NCBI GenBank assembly: GCA_025358295.1
Contig: JANYJY010000022.1
Coordinates: 102,820 to 166,819, forward strand
Direction: 5' to 3'
Source of the DNA: Gammaproteobacteria bacterium
GTDB taxonomy: Bacteria > Pseudomonadota > Gammaproteobacteria > Steroidobacterales > Steroidobacteraceae
Length of the DNA: 64,000 nt
Shown here: one piece after another, positions 1 through 8,260 of the stretch
Numbering within the stretch: the first letter of the stretch is position 1
Layout: the number at the start of each line of letters is the position of its first letter
Made by a program: the position numbers and the translations under genes
The notes under the pieces: model-generated
What the model was told of the DNA's origin: nothing
What the model saw: only the letters and a program-made list of their open reading frames with translations
Database searches by the model: none

Positions 1-1
1 G

Positions 2-790
2 TTCTATTTTCCAGGCTGCGGCTCGGAGCGCTTGTTTTCACAGGTGGGTCTCGCGACCCAGGCCATGCTGTGGCATGTCGGCGTGCAGACCGTGCTGCCC
101 CCGGGGTATTTGTGCTGCGGTTACCCGCAAAGGGGCGCCGGCGAATTCGACAAGGCCGAGAAGATCATCACCGATAATCGCGTGCTGTTTCACCGTGTCG
201 CCAACACGCTGAATTACCTCGATATCAAGACGGTGGTAGTGAGCTGCGGAACCTGTTTCGATCAGCTTCAGGGATACAAGTTCGAGGAGATTTTCCCCGG
301 CTGCAAGATCATGGACATTCATGAATACCTGATGGAAAAAGGCGTTCGGCTGGAAAACGTCACCGGCGTGCGCTACCTGTATCACGATCCCTGTCATTCG
401 CCCATGAAGAAGCACGATGCACTGAAAGTCGTGAATACCCTGATGAACAGCGAACAAAACGGACAGATCCAGAAGAACGACCGATGCTGCGGCGAGTCCG
501 GCACGCTCGCCATCAGCCGACCCGACATATCGACTCAGGTGCGCTTTCGCAAGGTAGAGGAATTGCGCGGTGGTGTCGACACCATGCGCGCGGCAGGTCA
601 CCGCGGCGAGATCAAGATTCTGACATCCTGCCCGTCTTGCTTGCAGGGCCTGAAGCGCTACAACGCCGACACTGAGACGGACGCCGATTACATCGTGATC
701 GAAGTCGCTAAAAATCTACTGGGACCGGACTGGCTGCCGCAATACGTACAGCGCGCCAACGCCGGGGGCATTGAAAGAGTGCTGGTCTGA
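2..790 (+). CDS. DUF3683-type Fe-S/FAD oxidoreductase, C-terminal part (partial)
   Basis: The reading frame is open at the left edge, so only the last 262 residues are visible. The fragment carries two cysteine-rich CCG-type half-domains of the GlpC/GlcF/HdrB kind: PGCGSERL and YLCCGYP near the start, SCGTCFDQL in the middle, then DPCHSP, RCCGESG and SCPSCLQG. In this family such cysteines bind an Fe-S centre that passes electrons to or from a flavin domain. The ending GGIERVLV is, from memory, typical of the roughly 1300-residue DUF3683 proteins that also hold an FAD_binding_4 domain and a 4Fe-4S domain upstream. The substrate is unknown; a lactate/glycolate-like 2-hydroxy acid is possible. 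It converges on the S10 peptidase gene across a hairpin. Confidence 0.8.
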   Translation, partial: FYFPGCGSERLFSQVGLATQAMLWHVGVQTVLPPGYLCCGYPQRGAGEFDKAEKIITDNRVLFHRVANTLNYLDIKTVVVSCGTCFDQLQGYKFEEIFPGCKIMDIHEYLMEKGVRLENVTGVRYLYHDPCHSPMKKHDALKVVNTLMNSEQNGQIQKNDRCCGESGTLAISRPDISTQVRFRKVEELRGGVDTMRAAGHRGEIKILTSCPSCLQGLKRYNADTETDADYIVIEVAKNLLGPDWLPQYVQRANAGGIERVLV

Positions 791-793
791 AGC

Positions 794-814
794 GGGCCTG
801 CGACGCGCAGGCCC
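794..814. terminator. Hairpin between convergent genes
   Basis: A perfect 9-bp stem (GGGCCTGCG / CGCAGGCCC) with a 3-nt loop lies 4 bp after the stop of the upstream gene and 24 bp before the stop of the convergent peptidase gene. There is no clear T-run on either side, so it may work as a bidirectional or assisted terminator. Confidence 0.5.
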
Positions 815-838
815 CCGACCCCATTCAGACATTCCGGT

Positions 839-2512
839 TCAATTGCCCGAAGTGCTGGTGCGTCGAATGAACCCCACCACATTGTCGTGCAATAACTTGA
901 GCGAGGATTCCTTGGCGTACACCATATGACCGGAATCGTAGAATTTGTACTCGATGTTGGACTGCAGATTCGGCGGAATCGGCAGGTGATGCATTTCGTA
1001 CACACCCTGATAGTAGGGGGTGGCGAGATCGAAGTAGCCGGCATGCAATTGAACCTTCAGATTCGGGTTGATCTTCATTGCATTCGCAAGATCGGGCATG
1101 ACATTGGATCCCTGGCGCGATGAAAGCGGCTGCTGATTCTGCCCCGGCAGGCGGTGCTGGAAGTTCCAGGTCCTGAACAGCGGAATGCTCTGCTTGAAGT
1201 ACTTGCCCTCGCCGTAATGCAGATCCTTGCGCGCGTATTCATTGAATGCGGAAACGTAGGCTGAACCGAGCGCAGAGGCCTGCGGGTCGTAATCGGCTCG
1301 CTGACTCAACGGATCGATGTCCGGACCCGAGAATCGCGTATCGAGTCTGCCCGTCGTCATGCCGTCGCCGCCGCGAAGGTTCTGTCTGAATTCGCCGCCA
1401 TCGATGCGCAGGTCCGCCCTCAATATGTAGTCCACCGGCAGTCCGGTGTATTGATGCAGCTTGTCGGCGATTGCGGCGCGATCGGCCGCGCCCAGCTCGG
1501 ACCCGGCGGCGAGTGCCCGTGCGTAGTCTCCCATGGCGAAATGCTCGACTTCTGCCAGCAGGGTCTCGAGATCCTTGTATTCGCCGCTGAGCTTGTGGTG
1601 ATACCAGGCCGTTGCGGCGTAGGTGGGCAATACCGTCTGGTATGGCACATCGATGCCGGGGTTTCCCGTCGGCCGATCGGGACTCAGATCGAAATTGAGA
1701 ATCTGCGACAGCAGGATCACACCGTTGAAATCGATCGAGCGATCCGCCTCCAGCTGGTTGATCAACACTGCAGATCGCGGCGTGCCGTAGCTCTCGCCGA
1801 ACAGATATTTCGGCGAATTCCAGCGACCGTACTTGGACAGAAACTGCGAAATGAACTCCGCGAACGCGTAGGCGTCCTGATCGACGCCATAAAAGGCCTT
1901 CTCCTTATCCTTGCCCGCTACGCGGCTGAAACCCGTGCCGGGTGCGTCGATGAACACGAGATCCGTCGCGTCGAGCAGGCTCGAGCTATTGTTGACCAGG
2001 GAATACGGCGCGGCCGGTGTGTGTGCATCGGTGGACGTGACGACACGGCGGGGCCCGAAAGCGCCCATATGCAGCCACAAAGTCGCGGAGCCGGGACCGC
2101 CGTTGTAGACGAAGGTCACGGCCCGATTGCCGCCGCCGTTCTTAAAGTAGGCGACGTAGAACATCGAGGTTTCCGCCGCCGGATTCTTGGACTCGCCGCC
2201 CTCGTCCCCCGAGGGTGATCCCGCCTTGTCGGCCTTGGGGTCGCGCGGCACATCGTCCCAATCTTTGGGATGCACGATGAAGGTGCCGGCGATCGCCTGA
2301 TACGCCACGACCTGCCCGCCGATGGTGACCGTGCCCGTGCTCGAGATCGATTCGGGCTTGAAGGCCTCGAATTTTCCGCCCTCCGTCTTCTCGGAATCAC
2401 CATCGGGCTTCTTGTCAGCGGCGCTCGGTGTGCCGGCGGCAAACGCCCCCGCTGCGGATAGGGACAAAACCAATCCCACCACAATGCCGGCCGACGACCT
2501 GAATCGATTCAT
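839..2512 (-). CDS. Secreted serine carboxypeptidase-like protein (peptidase S10)
   Basis: A 557-residue protein of the S10 alpha/beta-hydrolase peptidase family. A Sec signal peptide spans about residues 1-26, followed by a charged, low-complexity linker to about residue 50. The oxyanion-hole motif NGGPGSA is at 137-143 and the nucleophile elbow GESYGT places the serine at 241. The other triad members are probably Asp495 (GYFDLATPY) and His529 (SGHMVY). The chosen ATG has GGGAGA six bases upstream; the frame stays open 37 codons further, but those lack a signal sequence. It probably works in the periplasm or outside the cell on peptide C-termini, though some bacterial S10 members have esterase roles. 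It is downstream of, and on the same strand as, the aminotransferase gene. Confidence 0.88.
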   Translation of the reverse strand: MNRFRSSAGIVVGLVLSLSAAGAFAAGTPSAADKKPDGDSEKTEGGKFEAFKPESISSTGTVTIGGQVVAYQAIAGTFIVHPKDWDDVPRDPKADKAGSPSGDEGGESKNPAAETSMFYVAYFKNGGGNRAVTFVYNGGPGSATLWLHMGAFGPRRVVTSTDAHTPAAPYSLVNNSSSLLDATDLVFIDAPGTGFSRVAGKDKEKAFYGVDQDAYAFAEFISQFLSKYGRWNSPKYLFGESYGTPRSAVLINQLEADRSIDFNGVILLSQILNFDLSPDRPTGNPGIDVPYQTVLPTYAATAWYHHKLSGEYKDLETLLAEVEHFAMGDYARALAAGSELGAADRAAIADKLHQYTGLPVDYILRADLRIDGGEFRQNLRGGDGMTTGRLDTRFSGPDIDPLSQRADYDPQASALGSAYVSAFNEYARKDLHYGEGKYFKQSIPLFRTWNFQHRLPGQNQQPLSSRQGSNVMPDLANAMKINPNLKVQLHAGYFDLATPYYQGVYEMHHLPIPPNLQSNIEYKFYDSGHMVYAKESSLKLLHDNVVGFIRRTSTSGN

Positions 2513-2541
2513 GCTTGCTCTCCCATAAATCGCGTGTCTCG

Positions 2542-3705
2542 TTATATCTGGCGTTCGAACCACTGACGCAGCGCTGCAAAGCCGCGCGCGACGTGCGATC
2601 GGCCGAAGCCCACTCGCAGGCAATTTTTCGGCACGGGGCCCAGCTCCGAGCGATAGACGCTCGACGGTAGAAATAAAACGCCCGATTCCTCGACCAAGCG
2701 GCTGGTAAATTTCTCCACTCCCTCCGCTCCCTTGTAGCGGATGAAGCCGATACAGCCGCCGTCGGGCTCATGCCACTCGAATAGATGCGGGTAGTCGGCA
2801 AAGAACGCACTCACGATGGCGAGATTGTCGCTCACCACCTGGCGGTTCTTCTGAAGGATCCGGTCCCGGGCTTTGAGCGCAATCCTCGCCAGCACCTCGG
2901 AGGGCGCCGCATTGCATATGGATAGAAAATGCTTGTAGTGCTCGAACCTGACCAACATTGCCCTGTCCTTGCAAGCCAGCCAGCCGATCCTCAGCCCCGC
3001 GAGCCCATAGGCCTTCGACATCACATTGAGGGAAATGCCGCGCTCATAAACATCCACGACCTGGGGCAATCGGCGTGCCGGATCACGTTCGATCAGGCGA
3101 TACACTTCGTCGCTGAACAGCCAGATACCCCGGCTGCGGCAGAGCTCGACCACGGCATCGAAGGTTTCGCGAGCAAGGATCTTACCCGTGGGATTATTCG
3201 GAAAATTGATGGAAATCAACTTGGTATTGGGCCGCAGCGCCGCACGCAATAGATCGACATCCAGATCCCAATGGCTATCGATATCGAGCGGCACGCCGGT
3301 TACAGCGCAAATGCCCAGCGGAATCGTCTCAGCTGCCTGGTAATTCGGCGTGATGACGATGACGTGATCATCGGGCTCGAGCAGTACCCGCATCGCCACA
3401 TAGATGCCCTCCTCGGCGCCGGCGAAACACAGCAGGTGCCCCGGCAGCACGCTGTCATAGGTCTTCGCGATTTCATCTCGAAGCGCCGGAGCACCGAATG
3501 TCTCCGTGTAGCCGAGGCCTACGTTATCGAATGCGGCCCGATCCTCCGGGCTTGCCAATGCCAGCAACTGCGCGAGCGTCATGTTTTCGCCGTCGGAACC
3601 CGCCAAATTGTACTTGGCGGCAAACTCCCACTTGGAGAAGAAAACCTCCAGTGCAAAATCCCTCATGTGTCTTGGGTGTATGCCATTCACTTCGCCCTGA
3701 CTCAT
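2542..3705 (-). CDS. PLP-dependent class I/II aminotransferase
   Basis: A 387-residue fold-type I aminotransferase. It shows the NFPNNPTG loop (167-174), Asp199 in FSDEVY, which contacts the pyridine nitrogen of PLP, and the Schiff-base lysine K231 in SKAYGLAGLRIGW. The substrate cannot be read from the sequence; relatives are often labelled generic aspartate/alanine-type or capreomycidine-synthase-like aminotransferases. The ATG at 3705 was preferred to one 15 bp upstream because GGGCGGG lies 7 nt before it and no Shine-Dalgarno precedes the upstream ATG. The stop lies 29 bp before the S10 peptidase start on the same strand, so the two may be co-transcribed. Confidence 0.85.
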   Translation of the reverse strand: MSQGEVNGIHPRHMRDFALEVFFSKWEFAAKYNLAGSDGENMTLAQLLALASPEDRAAFDNVGLGYTETFGAPALRDEIAKTYDSVLPGHLLCFAGAEEGIYVAMRVLLEPDDHVIVITPNYQAAETIPLGICAVTGVPLDIDSHWDLDVDLLRAALRPNTKLISINFPNNPTGKILARETFDAVVELCRSRGIWLFSDEVYRLIERDPARRLPQVVDVYERGISLNVMSKAYGLAGLRIGWLACKDRAMLVRFEHYKHFLSICNAAPSEVLARIALKARDRILQKNRQVVSDNLAIVSAFFADYPHLFEWHEPDGGCIGFIRYKGAEGVEKFTSRLVEESGVLFLPSSVYRSELGPVPKNCLRVGFGRSHVARGFAALRQWFERQI

Positions 3706-3867
3706 GGATTGCCCGCCCATTTATTTTGACCGCGTTGCTTTAAGGTCAAGTATGCCACCGGCTTGAACCCTCAAGACTGCCAGAAGCAGAGCAGGAAGGT
3801 GTTGCCGCTACGCGCTTACACCTCGACGGTCTGCCCTAGTCACATGTTCCAAAGGCATGACCATCCC

Positions 3868-3914
3868 TTGACATGACACCAGAATAGAACCATTATAGAA
3901 CCATAATGGTTTCT
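3868..3914 (+). promoter_or_regulatory. Promoter with overlapping inverted-repeat operator of the toxin-antitoxin pair
   Basis: TTGACA (3868-3873) is a consensus -35 box, and CATTAT (3891-3896) follows after exactly 17 bp as the -10. The -10 lies inside an inverted repeat, AGAACCATTAT (3886-3896) against ATAATGGTTTCT (3903-3914), which has one extra T in the right arm. AGAACCAT also occurs as a direct repeat (3886-3893 and 3897-3904). Ribbon-helix-helix antitoxins typically bind such sites and repress their own operon. The antitoxin ATG is 18 bp downstream. Confidence 0.7.
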
Positions 3915-3931
3915 AGACGACGGAGCAGAGT

Positions 3932-4177
3932 ATGGCCACAACGTTGACGCTCAAAAACATTCCGGACGAGATCTATAACCGGCTGAGACTCTCGGCCGCG
4001 ACCAATCGCCGCAGCCTGAACAGCGAAGCTATTGTGTGTTTGGAGACGGTACTGCTACCGATCAAGCTCGGGGCCAACGAGCGCTTGACCCGCGCGCGTA
4101 AATTGCGGGCGGAACTAGCCCCGCTTAAGTTTCGTGCACGCGACATTGATACCCTGAAGCGACAGGGTCGCCCATGA
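3932..4177 (+). CDS. FitA/VapB-like ribbon-helix-helix antitoxin
   Basis: An 81-residue protein beginning with a beta-strand/helix stretch typical of Arc/MetJ ribbon-helix-helix antitoxins: ATTLTLKNIPDEIYNRLR, then helical residues with RRSLNSEAI. In FitA-type antitoxins this N-terminal half dimerises and binds the operator, while the basic C-terminal tail (here about 60-81, RARDIDTLKRQGRP) wraps the toxin. Its stop overlaps the toxin start in an ATGA, so the two are translationally coupled. An inverted-repeat operator overlaps the promoter just upstream. The pair sits between an aminotransferase gene and an AT-rich gap with a broken gene, suggesting recent acquisition. Confidence 0.85.
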   Translation: MATTLTLKNIPDEIYNRLRLSAATNRRSLNSEAIVCLETVLLPIKLGANERLTRARKLRAELAPLKFRARDIDTLKRQGRP

Positions 4178-4563
4178 TTGTGGTGGACACCAGCGTAGTG
4201 GCATACCTATACCTTCCTGGCGAACACACAGCAGATGCCGAAGCGCTACTCGAGCGCGACCCGGAATGGGTAGCGCCGGTCCTCTGGAGAAGTGAGTTTC
4301 GCAATATTCTCGCGGGCTACATGAGGCGACGGGCAATCACGTTTGAACAAGCCCACAGACTGCAGAGGGAAGCAGAGAGCTTGCTCTCCGGTTCGGAGTT
4401 CGAAGTTGACTCGCTTACCGTTCTTGAACTCCTACGCGACAGCGATTGCTCGGCTTACGACTGCGAATTCGTAGCACTGGCGCAGAAGCTCGATACCAAG
4501 TTGATAACACTGGATGGCAAACTGTTACGTGCATTCCCAACGCACTCGAATAAACTTGTTTGA
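4174..4563 (+). CDS. VapC-family PIN-domain toxin ribonuclease
   Basis: A 129-residue, single PIN-domain protein. The expected acidic metal ligands are in place: Asp5 (VVDTSV), Glu41 (WRSEFRNIL), Asp96 (SAYDCEFVALA) and Asp114 (LITLDGKLL). In VapC toxins these coordinate Mg2+ for cleavage of tRNA or rRNA, and the cognate antitoxin blocks the site. All four residues being intact argues for a working toxin. The start ATG overlaps the antitoxin stop by four bases. The gene is followed by about 200 bp of AT-rich DNA without a recognisable gene. The RNA target cannot be predicted. Confidence 0.88.
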   Translation: MIVVDTSVVAYLYLPGEHTADAEALLERDPEWVAPVLWRSEFRNILAGYMRRRAITFEQAHRLQREAESLLSGSEFEVDSLTVLELLRDSDCSAYDCEFVALAQKLDTKLITLDGKLLRAFPTHSNKLV

Positions 4564-4761
4564 CGTCGGTATTTCCTTATAACTTGCCAAACTGACCTCT
4601 AATTAATGCTTTCGCACACAAAGGTTTAATAACAAATCTTCTATTAAAGTTTCTTGTGTTGTTTTGAAATCATAACCATATGATTGTGTTGGATATGCGC
4701 TACGAACGGCCATTCGATGACAATTTCGCCCAGCGACAAAGAGTGTCCGAACCTTTCCCGG
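4564..4761. other. AT-rich gap without a recognisable gene
   Basis: This stretch is visibly richer in A and T than the rest of the window (for example around 4595-4690). Short open frames inside it have no codon bias or familiar domain. It separates the toxin gene from the MscS remnant and probably marks an old insertion or rearrangement boundary. Confidence 0.5.
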
Positions 4762-5202
4762 CTACGGTACGCCCCCAATCAACCGCACCTCGCATTGCGC
4801 ATACGGAATGCCGATGCTGCGCCGACGCAGTTCCTCGATCAACGACAGATTCAGTTCACCTGCGACAGGTCCGTAATCGGCCACTGCAACCCAGGGCTTG
4901 ATCACTATTTGCACCGCTGAGTCTGCCAGGGTCACTACTTGAATCACCGGTGTCGGCTCCGCCAGGACACGCGGATTCGCCTTCACAAGATCGCGAATCG
5001 TGGAAAGCGCTAGCTGTAAATTAGACTCATATGCCACACCGACACGGATTTCCGACTGACGGATTCTGCCGTAGTTGTGCAGAATTTCGCCCACCACCTT
5101 GCAATTGGGCACGATGACCCGCGAGCGATCGGGATGGATGAGCGCCGTTATCGACGAATTGCGCCCTTTCAGGCTCCCGATGTACCCTCCTGGGGGGATC
5201 AA
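4762..5202 (-). pseudogene. Remnant of an MscS-type mechanosensitive channel gene
   Basis: The frame encodes 146 residues matching only the cytoplasmic part of an MscS channel. These are the end of the beta domain (SRVIVPNCKVVGEILHNYG resembles the family VIVPN-K---E-I-NYS block), the alpha/beta vestibule domain (IRVGVAYESNL) and the closing IPYAQCEVRLIGG segment. Everything upstream, including the pore helix and other membrane segments, is missing. An in-frame TGA directly precedes the TTG that opens the frame, and the 170 bp upstream do not continue the family in any frame. It is most likely a 5'-truncated pseudogene. A full MscS-family gene is present at 33261-35111. Confidence 0.7.
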
Positions 5203-5374
5203 TCACTTGGATCAGTTCGGGCTGCAGCAGGTTTACCTGCGGATGAAGGGACTCGAATACACGCCGCTAGATTTCACAGCGCAGAATATGGCGTCTACCG
5301 GGCGCGGGTGCCCGCTGTTTCCGACCGGCACCAAAAGGAAGTTGGCCGGCTTTAAGTGCTGAACAGCGGCGTCG
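5203..5374. other. Intergenic sequence, no gene seen
   Basis: It lies between the MscS remnant and the end of potI. Several short frames cross it but none resembles a known family, and it may be rearranged debris linked to the MscS truncation. Confidence 0.4.
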
Positions 5375-6202
5375 CTAGTCGGCTGCTTTGTCCAGCTTGG
5401 CCCGCCGCGCCATCCACAGGCTCACGCCGACGATCATCAGCGTGACCACGGTGATGGTGATGGTCGCGAGCACGTTGATTTCCGGGCTGACGCCGAGCCG
5501 CACCTTGGAGAACACCACCATGGGCAGAGTGCTGCTGCCCGGTCCCGAGGTGAAGCTTGAGATCACAAGGTCGTCCCACGACAGGGTGAAGGCCAGCAGC
5601 CACCCGGACAAAATGGCGGGAAAAATAATCGGCATCGTAATGACGAAAAATACCTTCAGCGGGCGGGCGCCTAAATCCATGGCCGCTTCTTCCAATGCCG
5701 TGTCAAAAGTCGCCAGGCGTGAATTGACGATCACCGTGACATAGGCCATCGAGAACGTCATGTGACCGATGGTCATGGTGGTGATGCCGCGTCCCGCCGG
5801 CCAGCCGATCAGCTGCTCCAACGCAACGAACAACAATAGCAGAGACAATCCGGTGATGACCTCGGGCATGACCAACGGCGCCGTGGTCATCGCATTGAGA
5901 GTAAAGCGTCCCCGGAATTGGCTGAAGCGCGCCAATCCGAATCCGGCCAGGGTGCCGAGAATGACCGATCCCGATGCATTGATGACGGCGACTTTGAGCG
6001 AGATCCAGGCGGCATCGAGTATCTCGTCATTGCCGAGCAGCGCGTAGTACCACTTGAGCGTGGGTGAATGGGCGCTGTCCCACACCGTCACCAGCTTCGA
6101 TGCGTTGAATGAAAACACCACCATCGACAAAATGGGGATGTAAAGAAATGCGAAACCGAAAGCCAGGCAGGTGATGATGAAGTACGAGCTTTTATAGTTC
6201 AT
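5375..6202 (-). CDS. potI: Putrescine ABC transporter permease PotI
   Basis: A 275-residue BPD-type permease with six predicted membrane helices, the first at about residues 7-30. The cytoplasmic EAA loop is clear (ALEEAAMDLGARPLKVFFVITMP, residues about 168-190), which docks onto the ATPase. It is the second membrane subunit of the PotFGHI importer, and length and order match E. coli PotI. Its ATG overlaps the potH stop by four bases, giving translational coupling, and it is the last gene of the minus-strand run puuD-puuA-potFGHI. PotC/PotI of a spermidine-preferring system is the alternative, but the neighbouring puu genes argue for putrescine. Confidence 0.9.
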   Translation of the reverse strand: MNYKSSYFIITCLAFGFAFLYIPILSMVVFSFNASKLVTVWDSAHSPTLKWYYALLGNDEILDAAWISLKVAVINASGSVILGTLAGFGLARFSQFRGRFTLNAMTTAPLVMPEVITGLSLLLLFVALEQLIGWPAGRGITTMTIGHMTFSMAYVTVIVNSRLATFDTALEEAAMDLGARPLKVFFVITMPIIFPAILSGWLLAFTLSWDDLVISSFTSGPGSSTLPMVVFSKVRLGVSPEINVLATITITVVTLMIVGVSLWMARRAKLDKAAD

Positions 6203-7113
6203 CGCGCGCCCGCCGATTCACGCGCCTGCACGCTTTGGTACCACATCATGAAGGGCACCAAAAGGATCAGGAGTAATATCGCGACCGCGCTCGCCACCGG
6301 CCAAGCGCGGTTGGAAAAGAACTCGTCCCAGAGCACACGCCCGATCATGAGGGCATTAGGGCCGCCGAGCAGCGCCGGGATGACGAACTCTCCCACCGCC
6401 GGAATGAACACCAGCATGGAGCCCGCCAGAATCCCATTGCGCGAGAGTGGCAGCGTTATCTTGTAAAACGCCTGCCATGGGCGGCAGCCGAGGTCTTCGG
6501 CGGCTTCGAGCAGCTGCCAATCCATTTTCTCCAAATTCGCGTACATCGGCAGGATGAAGAATGGCAGGTAGGAGTAAACGATGCCCACGTACATGGCGAA
6601 CGGTGTGTACAGCAGGGTCAGGGGTTCGTTGATGACGCCCATCCAGATCAGCACATTGTTGATGACGCCGTTGGCCTTCAGCAGACCGATCCACGCATAG
6701 ACGCGCAATAACAATGAGGTCCAGAACGGCAGAATCACCAACAACAACAGGAGATTGCGGGTGGCCGGCTTGGAGCGGGCGATGCCGTAGGCCATGGGGT
6801 AGCCCACCAGCGCACACAGCACCGTGGAAATGAACGCGACCTTGATCGAGTTTAAGAACGCGTTGATGTACAGCCTATCCGTGAACAGAAAGGCGTAATT
6901 GTTGAAATCGACCTTGATGGCCAGGGAATTCTTGCCGACCCACTCCAACAGCGGCTTGTAAGGTGGTATCGCCAGATCGATGTCCGAGAAGGAAATTTTT
7001 AGGACGATGACGAAGGGGACGACGAAGAACAACAGCAGCCACAGATACGGAAGCGCCACGACGAGGCCGCGGCCGCTGATGCCGAAGCGCCGGAGATAAG
7101 CGGCTGTCTTCAC
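6199..7113 (-). CDS. potH: Putrescine ABC transporter permease PotH
   Basis: A 304-residue inner-membrane permease of the PotB/PotH family. A leading helix at about 17-42 is followed by five more and a canonical EAA loop (LLEAAEDLGCRPWQAFYKITLPL). With PotI it forms the heterodimeric channel through which polyamine passes after delivery by PotF. It starts 4 bp after the potG stop and overlaps potI by four bases. The adjacent ATPase, binding lipoprotein and puuA/puuD make putrescine the most likely substrate. Confidence 0.9.
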   Translation of the reverse strand: MKTAAYLRRFGISGRGLVVALPYLWLLLFFVVPFVIVLKISFSDIDLAIPPYKPLLEWVGKNSLAIKVDFNNYAFLFTDRLYINAFLNSIKVAFISTVLCALVGYPMAYGIARSKPATRNLLLLLVILPFWTSLLLRVYAWIGLLKANGVINNVLIWMGVINEPLTLLYTPFAMYVGIVYSYLPFFILPMYANLEKMDWQLLEAAEDLGCRPWQAFYKITLPLSRNGILAGSMLVFIPAVGEFVIPALLGGPNALMIGRVLWDEFFSNRAWPVASAVAILLLILLVPFMMWYQSVQARESAGAR

Positions 7114-7117
7114 GGAG

Positions 7118-8257
7118 CTAACGGGTCACCACCACCGGACTGGTCGCGTCCCAGGAGAGGTACACCTGCTGATCCCAGGTAATGGCTTCCGCGTGACGCG
7201 ATGTGTTGGGCTGAGTCACGCGCACTACCTTGCCCGTGGGCAACTTCACCAGATAAATCGACAGGTCGCCAAGATAGGCAATGTCCTGTACGGCACCTCG
7301 AACCACATTGTCCGTGCCGGCCGGCTGCGCCGTGGACATGAAGATCTTCTCCGGCCGCACCGCTGCCCACACGATGGCTTCCGGCGGCGCGCTGATGCCG
7401 TGGCTCACGTAAATAGTCCCGCCCATGTCATCGGAGGCAATGCGCACATGCTCGGGTTCATCCTCGATCAGCTTGCCCTCGAACATATTCACTGAGCCGA
7501 CGAAATCCGCCACGAATTTCGAACTCGGAAATTCATAGATTTCCGACGGCGTGCCGGCCTGCACGATTTCCCCATGGTTCATGACGCCGATGCGGCTCGC
7601 CAGAGTCATGGCCTCTTCCTGGTCGTGAGTCACCACCACGAACGTGACGCCGAGCTTGTCCTGCAGGCTGATCAGCTCGAATTGCGTGTGCTCGCGCAAT
7701 TTTTTGTCCAACGCACCCAAGGGCTCGTCGAGGAGCAGGAGCTTGGGGCGTTTGACTAGGGAGCGCGCCAGCGCCACACGCTGGCGCTGACCGCCCGATA
7801 ACTGATGTGGTTTGCGCTTGGCGAAATCGCCCAACTTCACCAGATCGAGCATGGTGGCGACCCGCTCCTTGATCTCGGCCTTGGGAATCCGGTCCTGTTT
7901 CAGACCGAAAGCAACATTTTCCTCGACATTCATATGCGGGAACAACGCATAGGACTGGAACATCATATTTACCGGACGCTCATAGGGCGGAACGCCCGTC
8001 ATGTCTTCACCGTCGATGAATATCTTTCCGGAGGTGGGCGTCTCGAACCCGCCCAGCATGCGCAGCAGCGTGGTCTTGCCGCAGCCCGACGCACCCAACA
8101 AGCAGAAAATTTCACCCTTGTAGATCTTTAGGCTGACATCGTCGACCGCTTTGAAGTCCCCGAATGCTTTGGTGACCCGGTCCACCTGAACATAGGGGCG
8201 GGCCGACGGATCCTTCCAAGGGGCCGATTTGACGGCCGCGCCACCAGATGTCGTCAT
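7118..8257 (-). CDS. potG: Putrescine ABC transporter ATPase PotG
   Basis: A 379-residue ABC ATPase. Walker A is GASGCGKT at 55-62, followed by the Q-loop (MMFQSYALFPHM), the signature LSGGQRQRVALARSL, Walker B (LLLLDEPLGALD) and the H-loop (VVTHDQEEAM). The roughly 120-residue C-terminal extension is a TOBE/MOP-like regulatory domain, as in PotA, PotG and MalK. It powers polyamine import through PotH/PotI. It lies 3 bp downstream of potF and 4 bp upstream of potH in the same operon. Confidence 0.93.
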   Translation of the reverse strand: MTTSGGAAVKSAPWKDPSARPYVQVDRVTKAFGDFKAVDDVSLKIYKGEIFCLLGASGCGKTTLLRMLGGFETPTSGKIFIDGEDMTGVPPYERPVNMMFQSYALFPHMNVEENVAFGLKQDRIPKAEIKERVATMLDLVKLGDFAKRKPHQLSGGQRQRVALARSLVKRPKLLLLDEPLGALDKKLREHTQFELISLQDKLGVTFVVVTHDQEEAMTLASRIGVMNHGEIVQAGTPSEIYEFPSSKFVADFVGSVNMFEGKLIEDEPEHVRIASDDMGGTIYVSHGISAPPEAIVWAAVRPEKIFMSTAQPAGTDNVVRGAVQDIAYLGDLSIYLVKLPTGKVVRVTQPNTSRHAEAITWDQQVYLSWDATSPVVVTR

Positions 8258-8260
8258 CGC

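Noticed and set aside
2929..3729. Long open frames opposite the aminotransferase gene (and many similar shadows elsewhere)
   Set aside because: They run antisense to well-supported genes, have no recognisable domain, and arise from the high GC content.
4680..4920. Two short plus-strand frames in the AT-rich gap and MscS remnant
   Set aside because: No family resemblance, no ribosome-binding site, and they are largely antisense to the MscS remnant.
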